Source of the DNA: Holosporales bacterium
GTDB taxonomy: Bacteria; Pseudomonadota; Alphaproteobacteria; BNTO01
Assembly (NCBI GenBank): GCA_031265645.1
Contig: JAISCJ010000004.1
Span: 1 to 9,988, forward strand
DNA: 9,988 bases
Direction of reading: 5' to 3'
In this document: positions 1 to 5,932 of the stretch, one piece after another
Numbering within the stretch: position 1 is the stretch's first letter
Layout: the number at the start of each line of letters is the position of its first letter
Position numbers and translations under genes: made by a program
The notes under the pieces: generated by a model
The model's database searches: none
The model's input: the letters and a program-made list of their open reading frames with translations, nothing else
Told to the model about the DNA's origin: nothing

Positions 1-447
1 TATTAGATAAAACTCTGAGCCGGGATACAACGTAAATCCAACCCCAATGCAGCCTAAATCCACAGCATCCTGAACCGACGCAATTTGCGCTTGATCAGGA
101 TCCGCAGACGATGGCAATAGCCTGTTAGAATGATTCATTTTTAAAATCATCGGAACAGCCCCAAGGTACGAATCTACACCAGCGCGCAGCCAACTCACAG
201 GAGCTGTGTATCCAGATAGCCCAGCCTCTGCAGCCAAAGCGAAGTGATAATGAGGTGAAAAACCTTCAGAATTGCTTAAAAATGTGGTCGGCCCATGTTC
301 AAATCCCTGGTCCACCGCCAACATCATAATATGCCCGGTCCCCCCTAAACGTCCGTGCATAAACAAGCGGGCTAAATTAAGCCGCACGTTGGGAAGCTCG
401 CCTTCGTAATTATCCAGAATTGCTCGAACTTGCTTTGTAATGATCAC
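1..447 (-). CDS. Class I fructose-bisphosphate aldolase (DhnA/FbaB type), N-terminal part, cut by window edge
   Basis: The gene reads leftwards from a GTG at 447 and is open for 149 codons to the window edge. The start has an AGG at 454-456, 6 nt upstream, and an in-frame TGA lies a few codons further up. The protein begins VIITKQVRAILDNYE, then LARLFMHGRLGGTGHIMML, then VDQGFEHGP at about residues 45-53. Later come the PHYHFALAAEAGLSGY segment and LGCIGVGFTLYPGSEFY near the edge. These blocks, in this order, are those of the archaeal-type class I aldolases (about 300-350 residues) found in Rickettsiales and in E. coli FbaB. The enzyme splits fructose 1,6-bisphosphate into dihydroxyacetone phosphate and glyceraldehyde 3-phosphate through a lysine Schiff base, or runs in reverse for gluconeogenesis. 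The Schiff-base lysine is in the missing C-terminal half, so activity cannot be judged. It is divergent from the MFS gene. The family call is firm; the exact start is moderately sure. Confidence 0.9.
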   Translation of the reverse strand, partial: MIITKQVRAILDNYEGELPNVRLNLARLFMHGRLGGTGHIMMLAVDQGFEHGPTTFLSNSEGFSPHYHFALAAEAGLSGYTAPVSWLRAGVDSYLGAVPMILKMNHSNRLLPSSADPDQAQIASVQDAVDLGCIGVGFTLYPGSEFYLI

Positions 448-808
448 CGAAAACCTAATTTTTCAAATACGTTAGCGAATTGTAACAATAGTGAGAAATT
501 TTGTGTATACCTTAATTTGAGCTGTGCTGCCTTTTCACATTTTTCGGTCTACTATTTTTTAGGATATGGCACAAAAACATCGTTACATTCATTGCGTTTC
601 TTCTTTGTATTCTTGAGAAAAAAAATTTTTACGAGTTGTAATGTTTTTGCAAGACTGAGTCTCTCTACAAGAAGCTTCTAAATCGTTCCGTGAAAAAAGT
701 TTCGCCACATTTTCGAAATGTCTGCTGTTCTTGCCAATCGCGCACTTGATTTTTATCCAAAATTTTTATCTACTGTTGCTGTTTGGGGGTTCCCATACGA
801 TATCACGA
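448..808. other. AT-rich divergent intergenic region, no gene recognised
   Basis: This stretch separates the divergent aldolase and MFS genes and must carry both promoters. It is rich in A/T runs, for example near 540-560 and 615-635. I see no RNA gene and no convincing coding region. A small palindromic hairpin lies at 707-721 (ACATTT-tcg-AAATGT). A weak sigma70-like pair on the plus strand, TTGATT at 746-751 and TATCTA at 767-772, has a short 15-nt spacer. It would place an MFS transcript start just after 778, which fits initiation at the ATG at 809 better than at the TTG at 731. Neither promoter is convincing. Confidence 0.5.
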
Positions 809-2095
809 ATGAGCATATCTTCCTCGTCGCCGCATTCTTCTTTTAAAAAAAATCAAAATTCCGATCATTCAAAAGTCGCTCCAATCCCGCGTATGGTGTG
901 GCTGGTCGGAATAATCATGTTCTGTGCCAATCTTGCATCCGTCATCGTATATACGTACGGCGGGGTGTATCTGAAAAAGATGGGCTTCGCATCCATGAAT
1001 GTTGGGCTGATAGAAGGCCTAGCAGAAGGGACATCAAATATAATGAAGCTTGTCTCTGGTGTATTAAGCGATGCTTTCCGGCGCAGGAAAGTATTGATGA
1101 TGATCGGCTATGGCACCATAGTAATCGCTCGCTACTTGCTAGCGTTGTGGTCGATGTTCGCCATCCCAGTGGTGATGGCACGCATCATGGAGCGAATAGG
1201 AAATGGAGTTCAGGCAGCGCCAAGGAGTGCTTTGGTCGGTGATATTTCTCCACCTAAGCGAATTGGTGCTTGCTATGGCTTAAAGCGAAGCCTAGCCACA
1301 CTGGGGTCTTTCACTGGTGCGGCAGTCGCCCTCTTGATAATGTTCATGACGCACAATAACTACAGGATATTGTTTGCATTCACAGTAATTCCGACAACGA
1401 TTGGGTTTATATTGCTTTTAATAAAAGTAAAAGAGCCGCATCAAATAAAACACGCCGCAGTATTATCTGGAATCCCAAGTTATGCTCCTAAATATCGCCC
1501 GAAATTCAACAAAGCAAACGTCAAGTTGCTAGGAGGAACATTTTGGAAATTAATGACTGTCAATTTCATTTTCCTACTTGCCCGAATGGGAGAAACGTTT
1601 TTAGTCATGTATGGAAGATATACATTCCACCTAGACGAAAGCTTATTACCTACAGTTATGATGGTATTTAACGTGTCTTGGTCATTGTCATCGTATCCCG
1701 TCGGGCTAATCGCAGATAAAATGAACAGATATTGGCTGTTATGCTTGGGAATGGGAACTTTAATCCTTTCAGATTTTGTTCTGTCCACAGCAAACGGCTT
1801 AGTTGCCTTCTATTTTGGCATAATGCTATGGGGAATACAGTATGGAACAACTCAAAATATCTTTTTATCGTTAATAAGCGAAATCGTTCCAGAAAATCTG
1901 AGAGGGACCGGACTTGGCATATATTGGATTACGTGCACAATTGCAACAATAGTATGTGATACAACCATGGGGCGTATAATTGATTGTTATGACTCCATGC
2001 GTGCGGCGTTCATTACTAGCGGCTGCGTTTCCGTTTTGGGGCTAATGAGCTTGATTGTTATCATGGGATATAAAATAAGGTCTCCTAACAAATAG
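809..2095 (+). CDS. MFS transporter, substrate unknown
   Basis: This is a 428-residue integral inner-membrane permease of the major facilitator superfamily. From the ATG at 809 it has a hydrophilic, Ser-rich N-terminus of about 28 residues, then about 12 hydrophobic segments in two halves joined by a polar loop (around EPHQIKHAAVL to NKANVKLL). The first half has the MFS loop 2-3 signature GVLSDAFRRRKVL at about residues 83-95 and RIMERIGNGVQAAPRSALVGD at about 125-145. That second motif is typical of a subgroup with R-x-x-x-R-x-G-x-G-x-x-x-x-P-R. The second half repeats the signature as GLIADKMNRYWLL at about 299-311. The frame stays open to a TTG at 731, adding 26 residues with an extra hydrophobic stretch (LIFIQNFYLLLLFGG). 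Neither start has a good Shine-Dalgarno sequence, though GGGGG at 785-789 lies about 20 nt before the ATG. I prefer 809 because the shorter form keeps the usual 12-helix topology. Motifs alone do not give the substrate, and the neighbours do not suggest one. Confidence 0.85.
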   Translation: MSISSSSPHSSFKKNQNSDHSKVAPIPRMVWLVGIIMFCANLASVIVYTYGGVYLKKMGFASMNVGLIEGLAEGTSNIMKLVSGVLSDAFRRRKVLMMIGYGTIVIARYLLALWSMFAIPVVMARIMERIGNGVQAAPRSALVGDISPPKRIGACYGLKRSLATLGSFTGAAVALLIMFMTHNNYRILFAFTVIPTTIGFILLLIKVKEPHQIKHAAVLSGIPSYAPKYRPKFNKANVKLLGGTFWKLMTVNFIFLLARMGETFLVMYGRYTFHLDESLLPTVMMVFNVSWSLSSYPVGLIADKMNRYWLLCLGMGTLILSDFVLSTANGLVAFYFGIMLWGIQYGTTQNIFLSLISEIVPENLRGTGLGIYWITCTIATIVCDTTMGRIIDCYDSMRAAFITSGCVSVLGLMSLIVIMGYKIRSPNK

Positions 2096-2152
2096 TGCCA
2101 GACCGCATGTGCAAGGAACAGATTAATCGATGGAAACACGTGCATATATGGC

Positions 2153-2271
2153 TATTAAGCTTCTACTCATGTCTGTCGATTCTTGCTTTTAAATTATGTT
2201 AAATTTCTAAGCTGGCGGAGACAGATATTAGTAAAATGCAATAATCGACAAACATTAGTAGAAGTTTAATA
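2153..2271. repeat. Long imperfect inverted repeat, terminator-like or decayed miniature element
   Basis: The left arm at 2154-2181 and the right arm at 2243-2270 are reverse complements at 25 of 28 positions. One of the three differences is a G.U pair in plus-strand RNA. Pairing resumes inside as TTGC plus TTTT (2183-2190) against AAAATGCAA (2233-2241) with a one-base bulge, giving a stem of about 36 pairs around a 42-nt centre. Outwards it adds only T2153-A2271. Eight T residues follow at 2276-2283. The MFS stop is at 2095 and the recO start at 2312, so in RNA this could end the MFS transcript, although the stem is longer and less GC-rich than a usual intrinsic terminator. The size and arm structure also fit a decayed miniature inverted-repeat element. 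No clear target duplication is visible beyond TTAA inside both arms. Confidence 0.75.
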
Positions 2272-2282
2272 CTTGTTTTTTT

Positions 2283-2288
2283 TATACT
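2283..2288 (+). promoter_or_regulatory. Possible -10 element of recO promoter
   Basis: TATACT matches the sigma70 -10 consensus at five of six positions and would start transcription around 2295, giving a leader of about 17 nt before the recO GTG. No good -35 hexamer sits 16-18 nt upstream, since that space is the right arm of the inverted repeat. The assignment is therefore weak. Confidence 0.25.
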
Positions 2289-2311
2289 AAAAGCAATGAT
2301 GTGGAAATAGT

Positions 2312-2941
2312 GTGCGCTGGGAAGATACTGCAATCATATTAAAAACTGCAAAATTTGGAGAAAGATCTTGCATTGTAACAGTGCTATCTCAGCAACATGG
2401 GATGCATAAGGGTTTGCTAAAATATGGGGCACCTCCACTTCTTGGAGATATTGTCCATGCAGCCTGGGCTGCGCGATTGCGAGAGCAGCTTGGAGGTTGG
2501 CGCCTTGATGTGGAGTTTTCATATAGTGCATTTTTTATGCGCGATAAAATTAAACTCAGCGTTTTTGTTTTTTTATGCGAAGTATTATGCGTGCTTCTGG
2601 ATGAGCGCACTCCGTATGAGCACGTTTTTAACAGCACTATTTCACTACTTGAAAAGTTAAGAACTTCTAAACTGTTTGAGGAGTGGATTGTTGATTACTT
2701 GCAGTTTGAAGACCTTTTGTTAAAACAAGCTGGTTTTGGTTATTGTGAATCAACAAATGCGATTAACGCCTGTATAACGAGAAGTTCTCAACATTTGGAC
2801 CGTGATGGAAAGGATATTTATGATGCCTTGATGTCCAATGGTGCCCTGTACGAACAAATATTAGATCAGTTTCCATGGGTAAATTCTTTCAGAAGGAAAA
2901 TGATAGAAGATATTATTGAAATGCTTGCACATAGCAAATAA
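2312..2941 (+). CDS. recO: DNA repair protein RecO, short and divergent
   Basis: This is the RecFOR recombination mediator, which binds RecR and single-stranded DNA, anneals strands and helps load RecA on gapped DNA. The protein is 209 residues against about 240 for the family. The N-terminal OB-fold opens with MRWEDTAIILKTAKFGERS and continues TVLSQQHGMHKGLLKYG, the typical RecO start. The helical part contains WIVDYLQFEDLLLKQAGFGYCE at about residues 125-146, matching the conserved Y-x-x-F/W-E-x-x-L-L-x-x-x-G-F-G block. The next segment, which in most relatives runs C-A-x-T-G then L-x-Y-V-S-P and A-V-S, is replaced by a short, poorly matching stretch, which accounts for the length deficit. 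The C-terminal helix (FRRKMIEDIIEMLAHSK) looks intact. Translation probably starts at GTG 2312, with GGA at 2303-2305, 6 nt upstream. It is followed by a miniature element and then by the convergent pnp gene. Confidence 0.85.
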   Translation: MRWEDTAIILKTAKFGERSCIVTVLSQQHGMHKGLLKYGAPPLLGDIVHAAWAARLREQLGGWRLDVEFSYSAFFMRDKIKLSVFVFLCEVLCVLLDERTPYEHVFNSTISLLEKLRTSKLFEEWIVDYLQFEDLLLKQAGFGYCESTNAINACITRSSQHLDRDGKDIYDALMSNGALYEQILDQFPWVNSFRRKMIEDIIEMLAHSK

Positions 2942-2960
2942 AATCGAGTCACATCATTAT

Positions 2961-3155
2961 GTGTCGTTTCAACGGTCAAGTGCAACACTAAGTTATGGGA
3001 CTGTTGAAACCTATCCAAATTCTGGAACAGATCCCTCGGAAAACCAAGCGTTTGACGACGCTGTCGACGAGAGGTTTCAACAGTCCCGTTATGTGAAAAT
3101 TAACCCGAATGTTGATGTCAAAGTGTTGTTTTTGGACCAGATGATTGAGGGATGA
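2961..3155 (+). CDS. Doubtful small ORF running through the miniature element
   Basis: This frame is open from a GTG at 2961 (or a TTG at 2916 inside recO) to a TGA at 3153-3155, about 64 residues. It has no Shine-Dalgarno sequence and no recognisable domain. Its middle, about 32 codons, is the inserted miniature element plus one copy of its 5-bp target duplication. Removing that 96-bp insertion leaves the frame open, joining LSY to VKINPNVDVKVLFLDQ. The downstream part has ordinary-looking codon use, so a genuine small gene or gene remnant is possible. Chance openness is more likely. Confidence 0.2.
   Translation: MSFQRSSATLSYGTVETYPNSGTDPSENQAFDDAVDERFQQSRYVKINPNVDVKVLFLDQMIEG
2997..3087. 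mobile_element. Miniature inverted-repeat element (MITE), 91 bp
   Basis: The ends are perfect 16-bp inverted repeats: GGGACTGTTGAAACCT at 2997-3012 and its exact reverse complement at 3072-3087. The element is flanked by a direct 5-bp repeat, GTTAT at 2992-2996 and GTTAT at 3088-3092, which is the mark of a transposase-made target duplication. The interior is 59 bp with no transposase, so the element is non-autonomous and would depend on an enzyme acting on the same ends. The GG(N)ACTGTTG...AAA end recalls IS6-family termini, but that family usually makes 8-bp duplications, so the parent family is left open. Identical ends and an intact duplication suggest a fairly recent insertion. Element plus one duplication copy adds 96 bp, a multiple of three. 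Confidence 0.88.
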
Positions 3156-3269
3156 GTCAAATATGAGAACGTAAATCAAGAATGATTTGCATAGCCCAAA
3201 ACAAAGAAAGGCTTAATTGTTATCCTCTGTTTTGTTTATCCCACGCCGGTTCTAAACGCTACGTGCTAA

Positions 3270-3297
3270 TCACATTCACGAAAAGAATGTGAATTTT
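3270..3297 (+). terminator. Likely intrinsic terminator for the plus-strand recO transcript
   Basis: CACATTC at 3271-3277 pairs with GAATGTG at 3285-3291 around a 7-nt loop, extended by T3270-A3292, and is followed by a short T-run at 3294-3297. The stem is 8 bp and the T-run short, so efficiency is uncertain. Position and polarity suit the end of plus-strand transcripts facing pnp. Confidence 0.45.
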
Positions 3298-3362
3298 CAC
3301 CGACGGAAAACCGTGTACAAGCTCGGCTTCATTTTACAATCTTTCGGTGATTGGGGATAAAC

Positions 3363-3396
3363 AGGCGTCATCAACAAAAGTTTACTAATGACGCCT
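3363..3396 (-). terminator. Hairpin just past the pnp stop, probable terminator
   Basis: AGGCGTCAT at 3363-3371 and ATGACGCCT at 3388-3396 form a perfect 9-bp, GC-containing stem with a 16-nt loop. It begins about 30 nt beyond the pnp stop codon. On the minus strand it is followed by GTTTAT then CCCC, a poor T-run. It could act as an intrinsic terminator or as a 3'-end stabilising hairpin. Confidence 0.45.
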
Positions 3397-3425
3397 ATTA
3401 CATATTCTTTTGAAATAAGCTTTAA

Positions 3426-5735
3426 CTACCTACGTGGCTTTCCTCCGCCCCCGGGAAATCCGTCGTCCCGCTTTTGCCACGGGGTGTCGCGATCTCGATG
3501 TCCTCCTCTGAAGTCGCCGCCTCTGTCACCACGATCTCCACCTCGGCCTCTATCGCCCCCTCGGTCCCCACCTCGGCCTCTGTCGCCACCTCTGTCATCG
3601 CGATCATTCCTATGGAAGTTTTCGCTCTTTCCGGCGCGCGGAGCTCCGCCATTAGCCGCCTTTATGCTAAGTCGAGCTTTCTTGGTTCTTAAATCAACCC
3701 CAAGCAAGACAACGCGAACAATGTCACCTTCTCGCAGCACATCTTCTACTCGATCTATCCGGTCATCGCTAATCTCGCTGATGTGAACTAGTCCATCGCG
3801 ATTTCCGAAATAGTTAACGAACGCACCAAAATCTGTGATTTTGACCACAGGACCAGTGTACACTTGTCCAATTTCAGGTTCTCCTACGATGTCGTTAATC
3901 ATGCCCATCGCTTTTACTAGCAAGGCTTGATCCGTTCCAAACACAGACACTTTGCCATCTTCGCTGATATCAATCTTCGTTTTCGTGACATCGCAAATCT
4001 CGCGAATAACCTTTCCTCCTGGACCGATTAGTTCCCGAATCTTATCCTTATCGATCTGAACGCCCATTATTTGTGGTGCGAACTTGCTCAGCTCACTTCG
4101 AGATTGCTCGATTGCCGCAGTCATTTGCTCTGCAATGTGTGCGCGTCCCTTGCGTGCCTGTTCAAGCGCAAGATTCATTATATCGAACGTGATACTGGTG
4201 ATTTTTATGTCCATCTGCAGCGCTGTAATCCCGTATAGCGTGCCAGCGACTTTAAAGTCCATGTCACCCAAATGGTCTTCATCGCCTTGGATATCCGTTA
4301 AAACTGCAAATTTATCACCTTCTTTAACGAGCCCCATCGCGATACCAGATATGTGTCCCTGAATCGGAATTCCCGCATCCATCAGGCTCAAAGATGCGCC
4401 ACACACCGTTGCCATCGACGAGGATCCGTTTGATTCAGTGACTTCGGACACCAAGCGAACAGTGTAAGGAAGCGCTTCTTTTGTGGGCATCAATGGGTGC
4501 AAAGCTCTCCATGCAAGGCGCCCATGCCCAATCTCGCGTCGCCCAGGAGAAGACATTCGCCCAATCTCATTCACAGCATATGGAGGAAAATTATAGTGAA
4601 CCAAGAAATTTTCCTTGTATTCCCCAGCCAAGTCATCCACTAGTTGTTCGTCATCTGCAGACCCCAGTGTTGTAACCACGAGCGCTTGAGTTTCGCCCCT
4701 CGTAAAAAGCGCGCTGCCATGAGCTCGCGGTAAAACGCCAACCTCGCAGCAAATTGGGCGAACCTCGTCCAAAGCTCGGCCGTCAACGCGCTTATTGCTA
4801 TGCAAGATATCTGTACGCAGGAGATCATACTCAAGTTGTTCAAAAGCTTTTTTGGCAAGATGCGCATCTTGTTCGCTTGTATTTGCTAACAATTCGTCTT
4901 TGCACGCTCCAATTGAATCATGGCGCAACAGTTTCTCTTTTATTTCAAGCGCGGCACGTAATTTCCCTTCAACGGACTGAATTACGCTCTGGCGGACTCT
5001 TTCATAATCTGCAGGAGCTTCAGGAATCGTCCATTCCGGCTTTCCTGCCGCCTTTTTCAGAGAGTCAATTGCCTCCAGAACTGGCGCGAAACTTGTGTGA
5101 CCAAACCGAACCGCTTCAAGCATTAATGCTTCACTAAGCTGTTGTGCTTCGGATTCAACCATCAATACGCCGTCTTTTGTTCCTGCAACAACCAAATCTA
5201 GCTTGCTTTTCTTCAACTCTTCGGTCGTTGGGTTCAATATATATTCATCCTTTTTGAACCCTACGCGAGCGGCACAGACCGTTCCTAATACAGGAAGTCC
5301 TGCAATTGCTAGCGCTGCAGATGATCCGATTATTGCCGGAATATCTGGATTGTTCACTTTGTCGTGAGACAAAACGGTACATATAATTTGAACTTCATTC
5401 AGAAACTCAGAATGAAATAACGGACGAATAGGACGATCAATTAGCCTAGACGTGAGCGTTTCTTTATCGGAAGGCTTCCCTTCACGCTTTGTAAACCCTC
5501 CAGGAATTCGCCCTGCGGCAAATGCTTTTTCTTGATAGTGAACCGTCAACGGGAAAAAACCTGCGGATTCGTTCGGCTTTTTAGCCGCAACAACTGTACA
5601 CAAAACAGTTGTACCACCATACGTAACTATAACTGCACCGTCTGCTTGCCGTGCAACGTGCCCTGTTTCCAATACAAGCGTTCGTCCCGCGAAATCTACC
5701 TGCTCTGTGTGAATCTTAAAGAATGAGTCTTTCAT
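3426..5735 (-). CDS. pnp: Polyribonucleotide nucleotidyltransferase (PNPase) with RGG/RGD-repeat C-terminal tail
   Basis: This is a phosphorolytic 3'-to-5' exoribonuclease that trims RNA with inorganic phosphate, releasing nucleoside diphosphates, and can add tails in reverse. It is usually a ring-shaped trimer in the degradosome. The protein is 769 residues (E. coli 711). The first RNase PH-like domain is at about residues 14-145 with FTKREG at 81-86 and RLIDRPIRPLF. The helical linker follows, then the second RNase PH domain at about 315-500. Active-site features are SSS at 438-440 and the acidic cluster GDEDHLGDMDFK, whose Asp485 and Asp491 match the metal ligands of the E. coli enzyme. 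A KH domain (about 560-615, GPGG at 571-574) and an S1 domain (about 622-692, TDFGAFVNYF, GLVHISEIS) follow. Residues about 696-769 form a Gly/Arg/Asp-rich tail with a 10-residue repeat. The ATG at 5735 has AAAGG 3 nt upstream and AAAGGA 11 nt upstream. rpsO, the common upstream partner, is not there; a small unrecognised ORF ends 20 nt before. Confidence 0.98.
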   Translation of the reverse strand: MKDSFFKIHTEQVDFAGRTLVLETGHVARQADGAVIVTYGGTTVLCTVVAAKKPNESAGFFPLTVHYQEKAFAAGRIPGGFTKREGKPSDKETLTSRLIDRPIRPLFHSEFLNEVQIICTVLSHDKVNNPDIPAIIGSSAALAIAGLPVLGTVCAARVGFKKDEYILNPTTEELKKSKLDLVVAGTKDGVLMVESEAQQLSEALMLEAVRFGHTSFAPVLEAIDSLKKAAGKPEWTIPEAPADYERVRQSVIQSVEGKLRAALEIKEKLLRHDSIGACKDELLANTSEQDAHLAKKAFEQLEYDLLRTDILHSNKRVDGRALDEVRPICCEVGVLPRAHGSALFTRGETQALVVTTLGSADDEQLVDDLAGEYKENFLVHYNFPPYAVNEIGRMSSPGRREIGHGRLAWRALHPLMPTKEALPYTVRLVSEVTESNGSSSMATVCGASLSLMDAGIPIQGHISGIAMGLVKEGDKFAVLTDIQGDEDHLGDMDFKVAGTLYGITALQMDIKITSITFDIMNLALEQARKGRAHIAEQMTAAIEQSRSELSKFAPQIMGVQIDKDKIRELIGPGGKVIREICDVTKTKIDISEDGKVSVFGTDQALLVKAMGMINDIVGEPEIGQVYTGPVVKITDFGAFVNYFGNRDGLVHISEISDDRIDRVEDVLREGDIVRVVLLGVDLRTKKARLSIKAANGGAPRAGKSENFHRNDRDDRGGDRGRGGDRGGDRGRGGDRGDRGGDFRGGHRDRDTPWQKRDDGFPGGGGKPRR
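3538..3597 (-). repeat. 30-bp tandem repeat encoding the RGG/RGD tail of PNPase
   Basis: The block starting CCACCTCGGCCTCT at 3538 recurs at 3568, a 30-nt period, and encodes two near-identical copies of GDRGRGGDRG (about residues 717-736) before a partial third. It is markedly more GC-rich than the surrounding DNA. The in-frame 10-codon period means copy number could change by slippage without breaking the gene. Confidence 0.75.
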
Positions 5736-5755
5736 TTACCTTTATTTCCTTTGCA

Positions 5756-5896
5756 TTACCTATTTTTAACTGTTCCTAACCAACCTTTATACCCATTCGA
5801 AAAAGATTCCCCAGCTCCGCCTGAGCAGCACGTGCAGTACAGCTCTTCGTGTATTCTGGTCATTCTTTTTACTATTGAGTATATTTCCTTTCCCAT
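5756..5896 (-). CDS. Possible 46-residue small protein upstream of pnp, unrecognised
   Basis: The frame runs from ATG at 5896 to TAA at 5756-5758. It has a well-placed Shine-Dalgarno sequence, AGGTG at 5903-5907, 6 nt before the ATG. A GTG at 5905 is an alternative start, with an in-frame TAG immediately before it. The protein begins MGKEIYSIVKRMTRIHEELY, continues CTCCSGGAGES, and ends KGWLGTVKNR. It has a basic amphipathic-looking first half, a C-x-C-C-x-G-G cluster in the middle and a Gly/Lys-rich end. No transmembrane segment or known domain is seen. It is not ribosomal protein S15, which often precedes pnp. It uses AGA, AGG and ATA codons more than pnp does. Spacing of 20 nt to pnp suggests co-transcription. 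It could be a leader ORF, a small functional protein or a chance frame. The clear ribosome site is the main support. Confidence 0.4.
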   Translation of the reverse strand: MGKEIYSIVKRMTRIHEELYCTCCSGGAGESFSNGYKGWLGTVKNR

Positions 5897-5932
5897 TTCT
5901 GTCACCTATTCCGACCACGCTAAGACAGAAAT
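5895..5932 (-). promoter_or_regulatory. Hairpin covering the start of the small ORF upstream of pnp
   Basis: ATTTCTGTC at 5895-5903 and GACAGAAAT at 5924-5932 are perfect 9-bp complements around a 20-nt loop. In the minus-strand RNA the 3' arm covers the first bases of the small ORF's ATG (5896), while most of the AGGTG ribosome site (5903-5907) sits at the stem-loop junction. Such a structure could limit initiation, or be a pnp leader element cut by RNases. Leader-hairpin cleavage with PNPase feedback is known for E. coli pnp, but no homology to that leader is claimed. The arms are flanked on both sides by CCC. Confidence 0.4.

Larger units (their letters stand above)
3156..3425. other. Structured convergent intergenic region between recO and pnp
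   Basis: No gene was recognised on either strand. The stretch holds a series of inverted repeats: CACATTC/GAATGTG at 3271-3291, TCACCGA/TCGGTGA at 3297-3303 and 3344-3350 enclosing a small CGG-AAAA-CCG hairpin at 3304-3313, and AGGCGTCAT/ATGACGCCT at 3363-3396. Two of these are entered separately as likely terminators. The rest may be part of the same termination region or a small RNA. I found no tRNA or other known RNA pattern. Confidence 0.5.

Noticed and set aside
430..681. Plus-strand frame across the aldolase start and the divergent spacer.
   Set aside because: It overlaps the aldolase start region, has no recognisable domain and lies in AT-rich promoter DNA.
2988..3179. Minus-strand frame across the miniature element.
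   Set aside because: No ribosome site and no domain. Openness is explained by the palindromic insert.
3388..3786. Plus-strand open frames opposite the PNPase tail (Pro/Ser/Arg-rich).
   Set aside because: They are the antisense of the GC-rich RGG/RGD repeat coding, where stop codons are rare. There is no ribosome site and no family resemblance.
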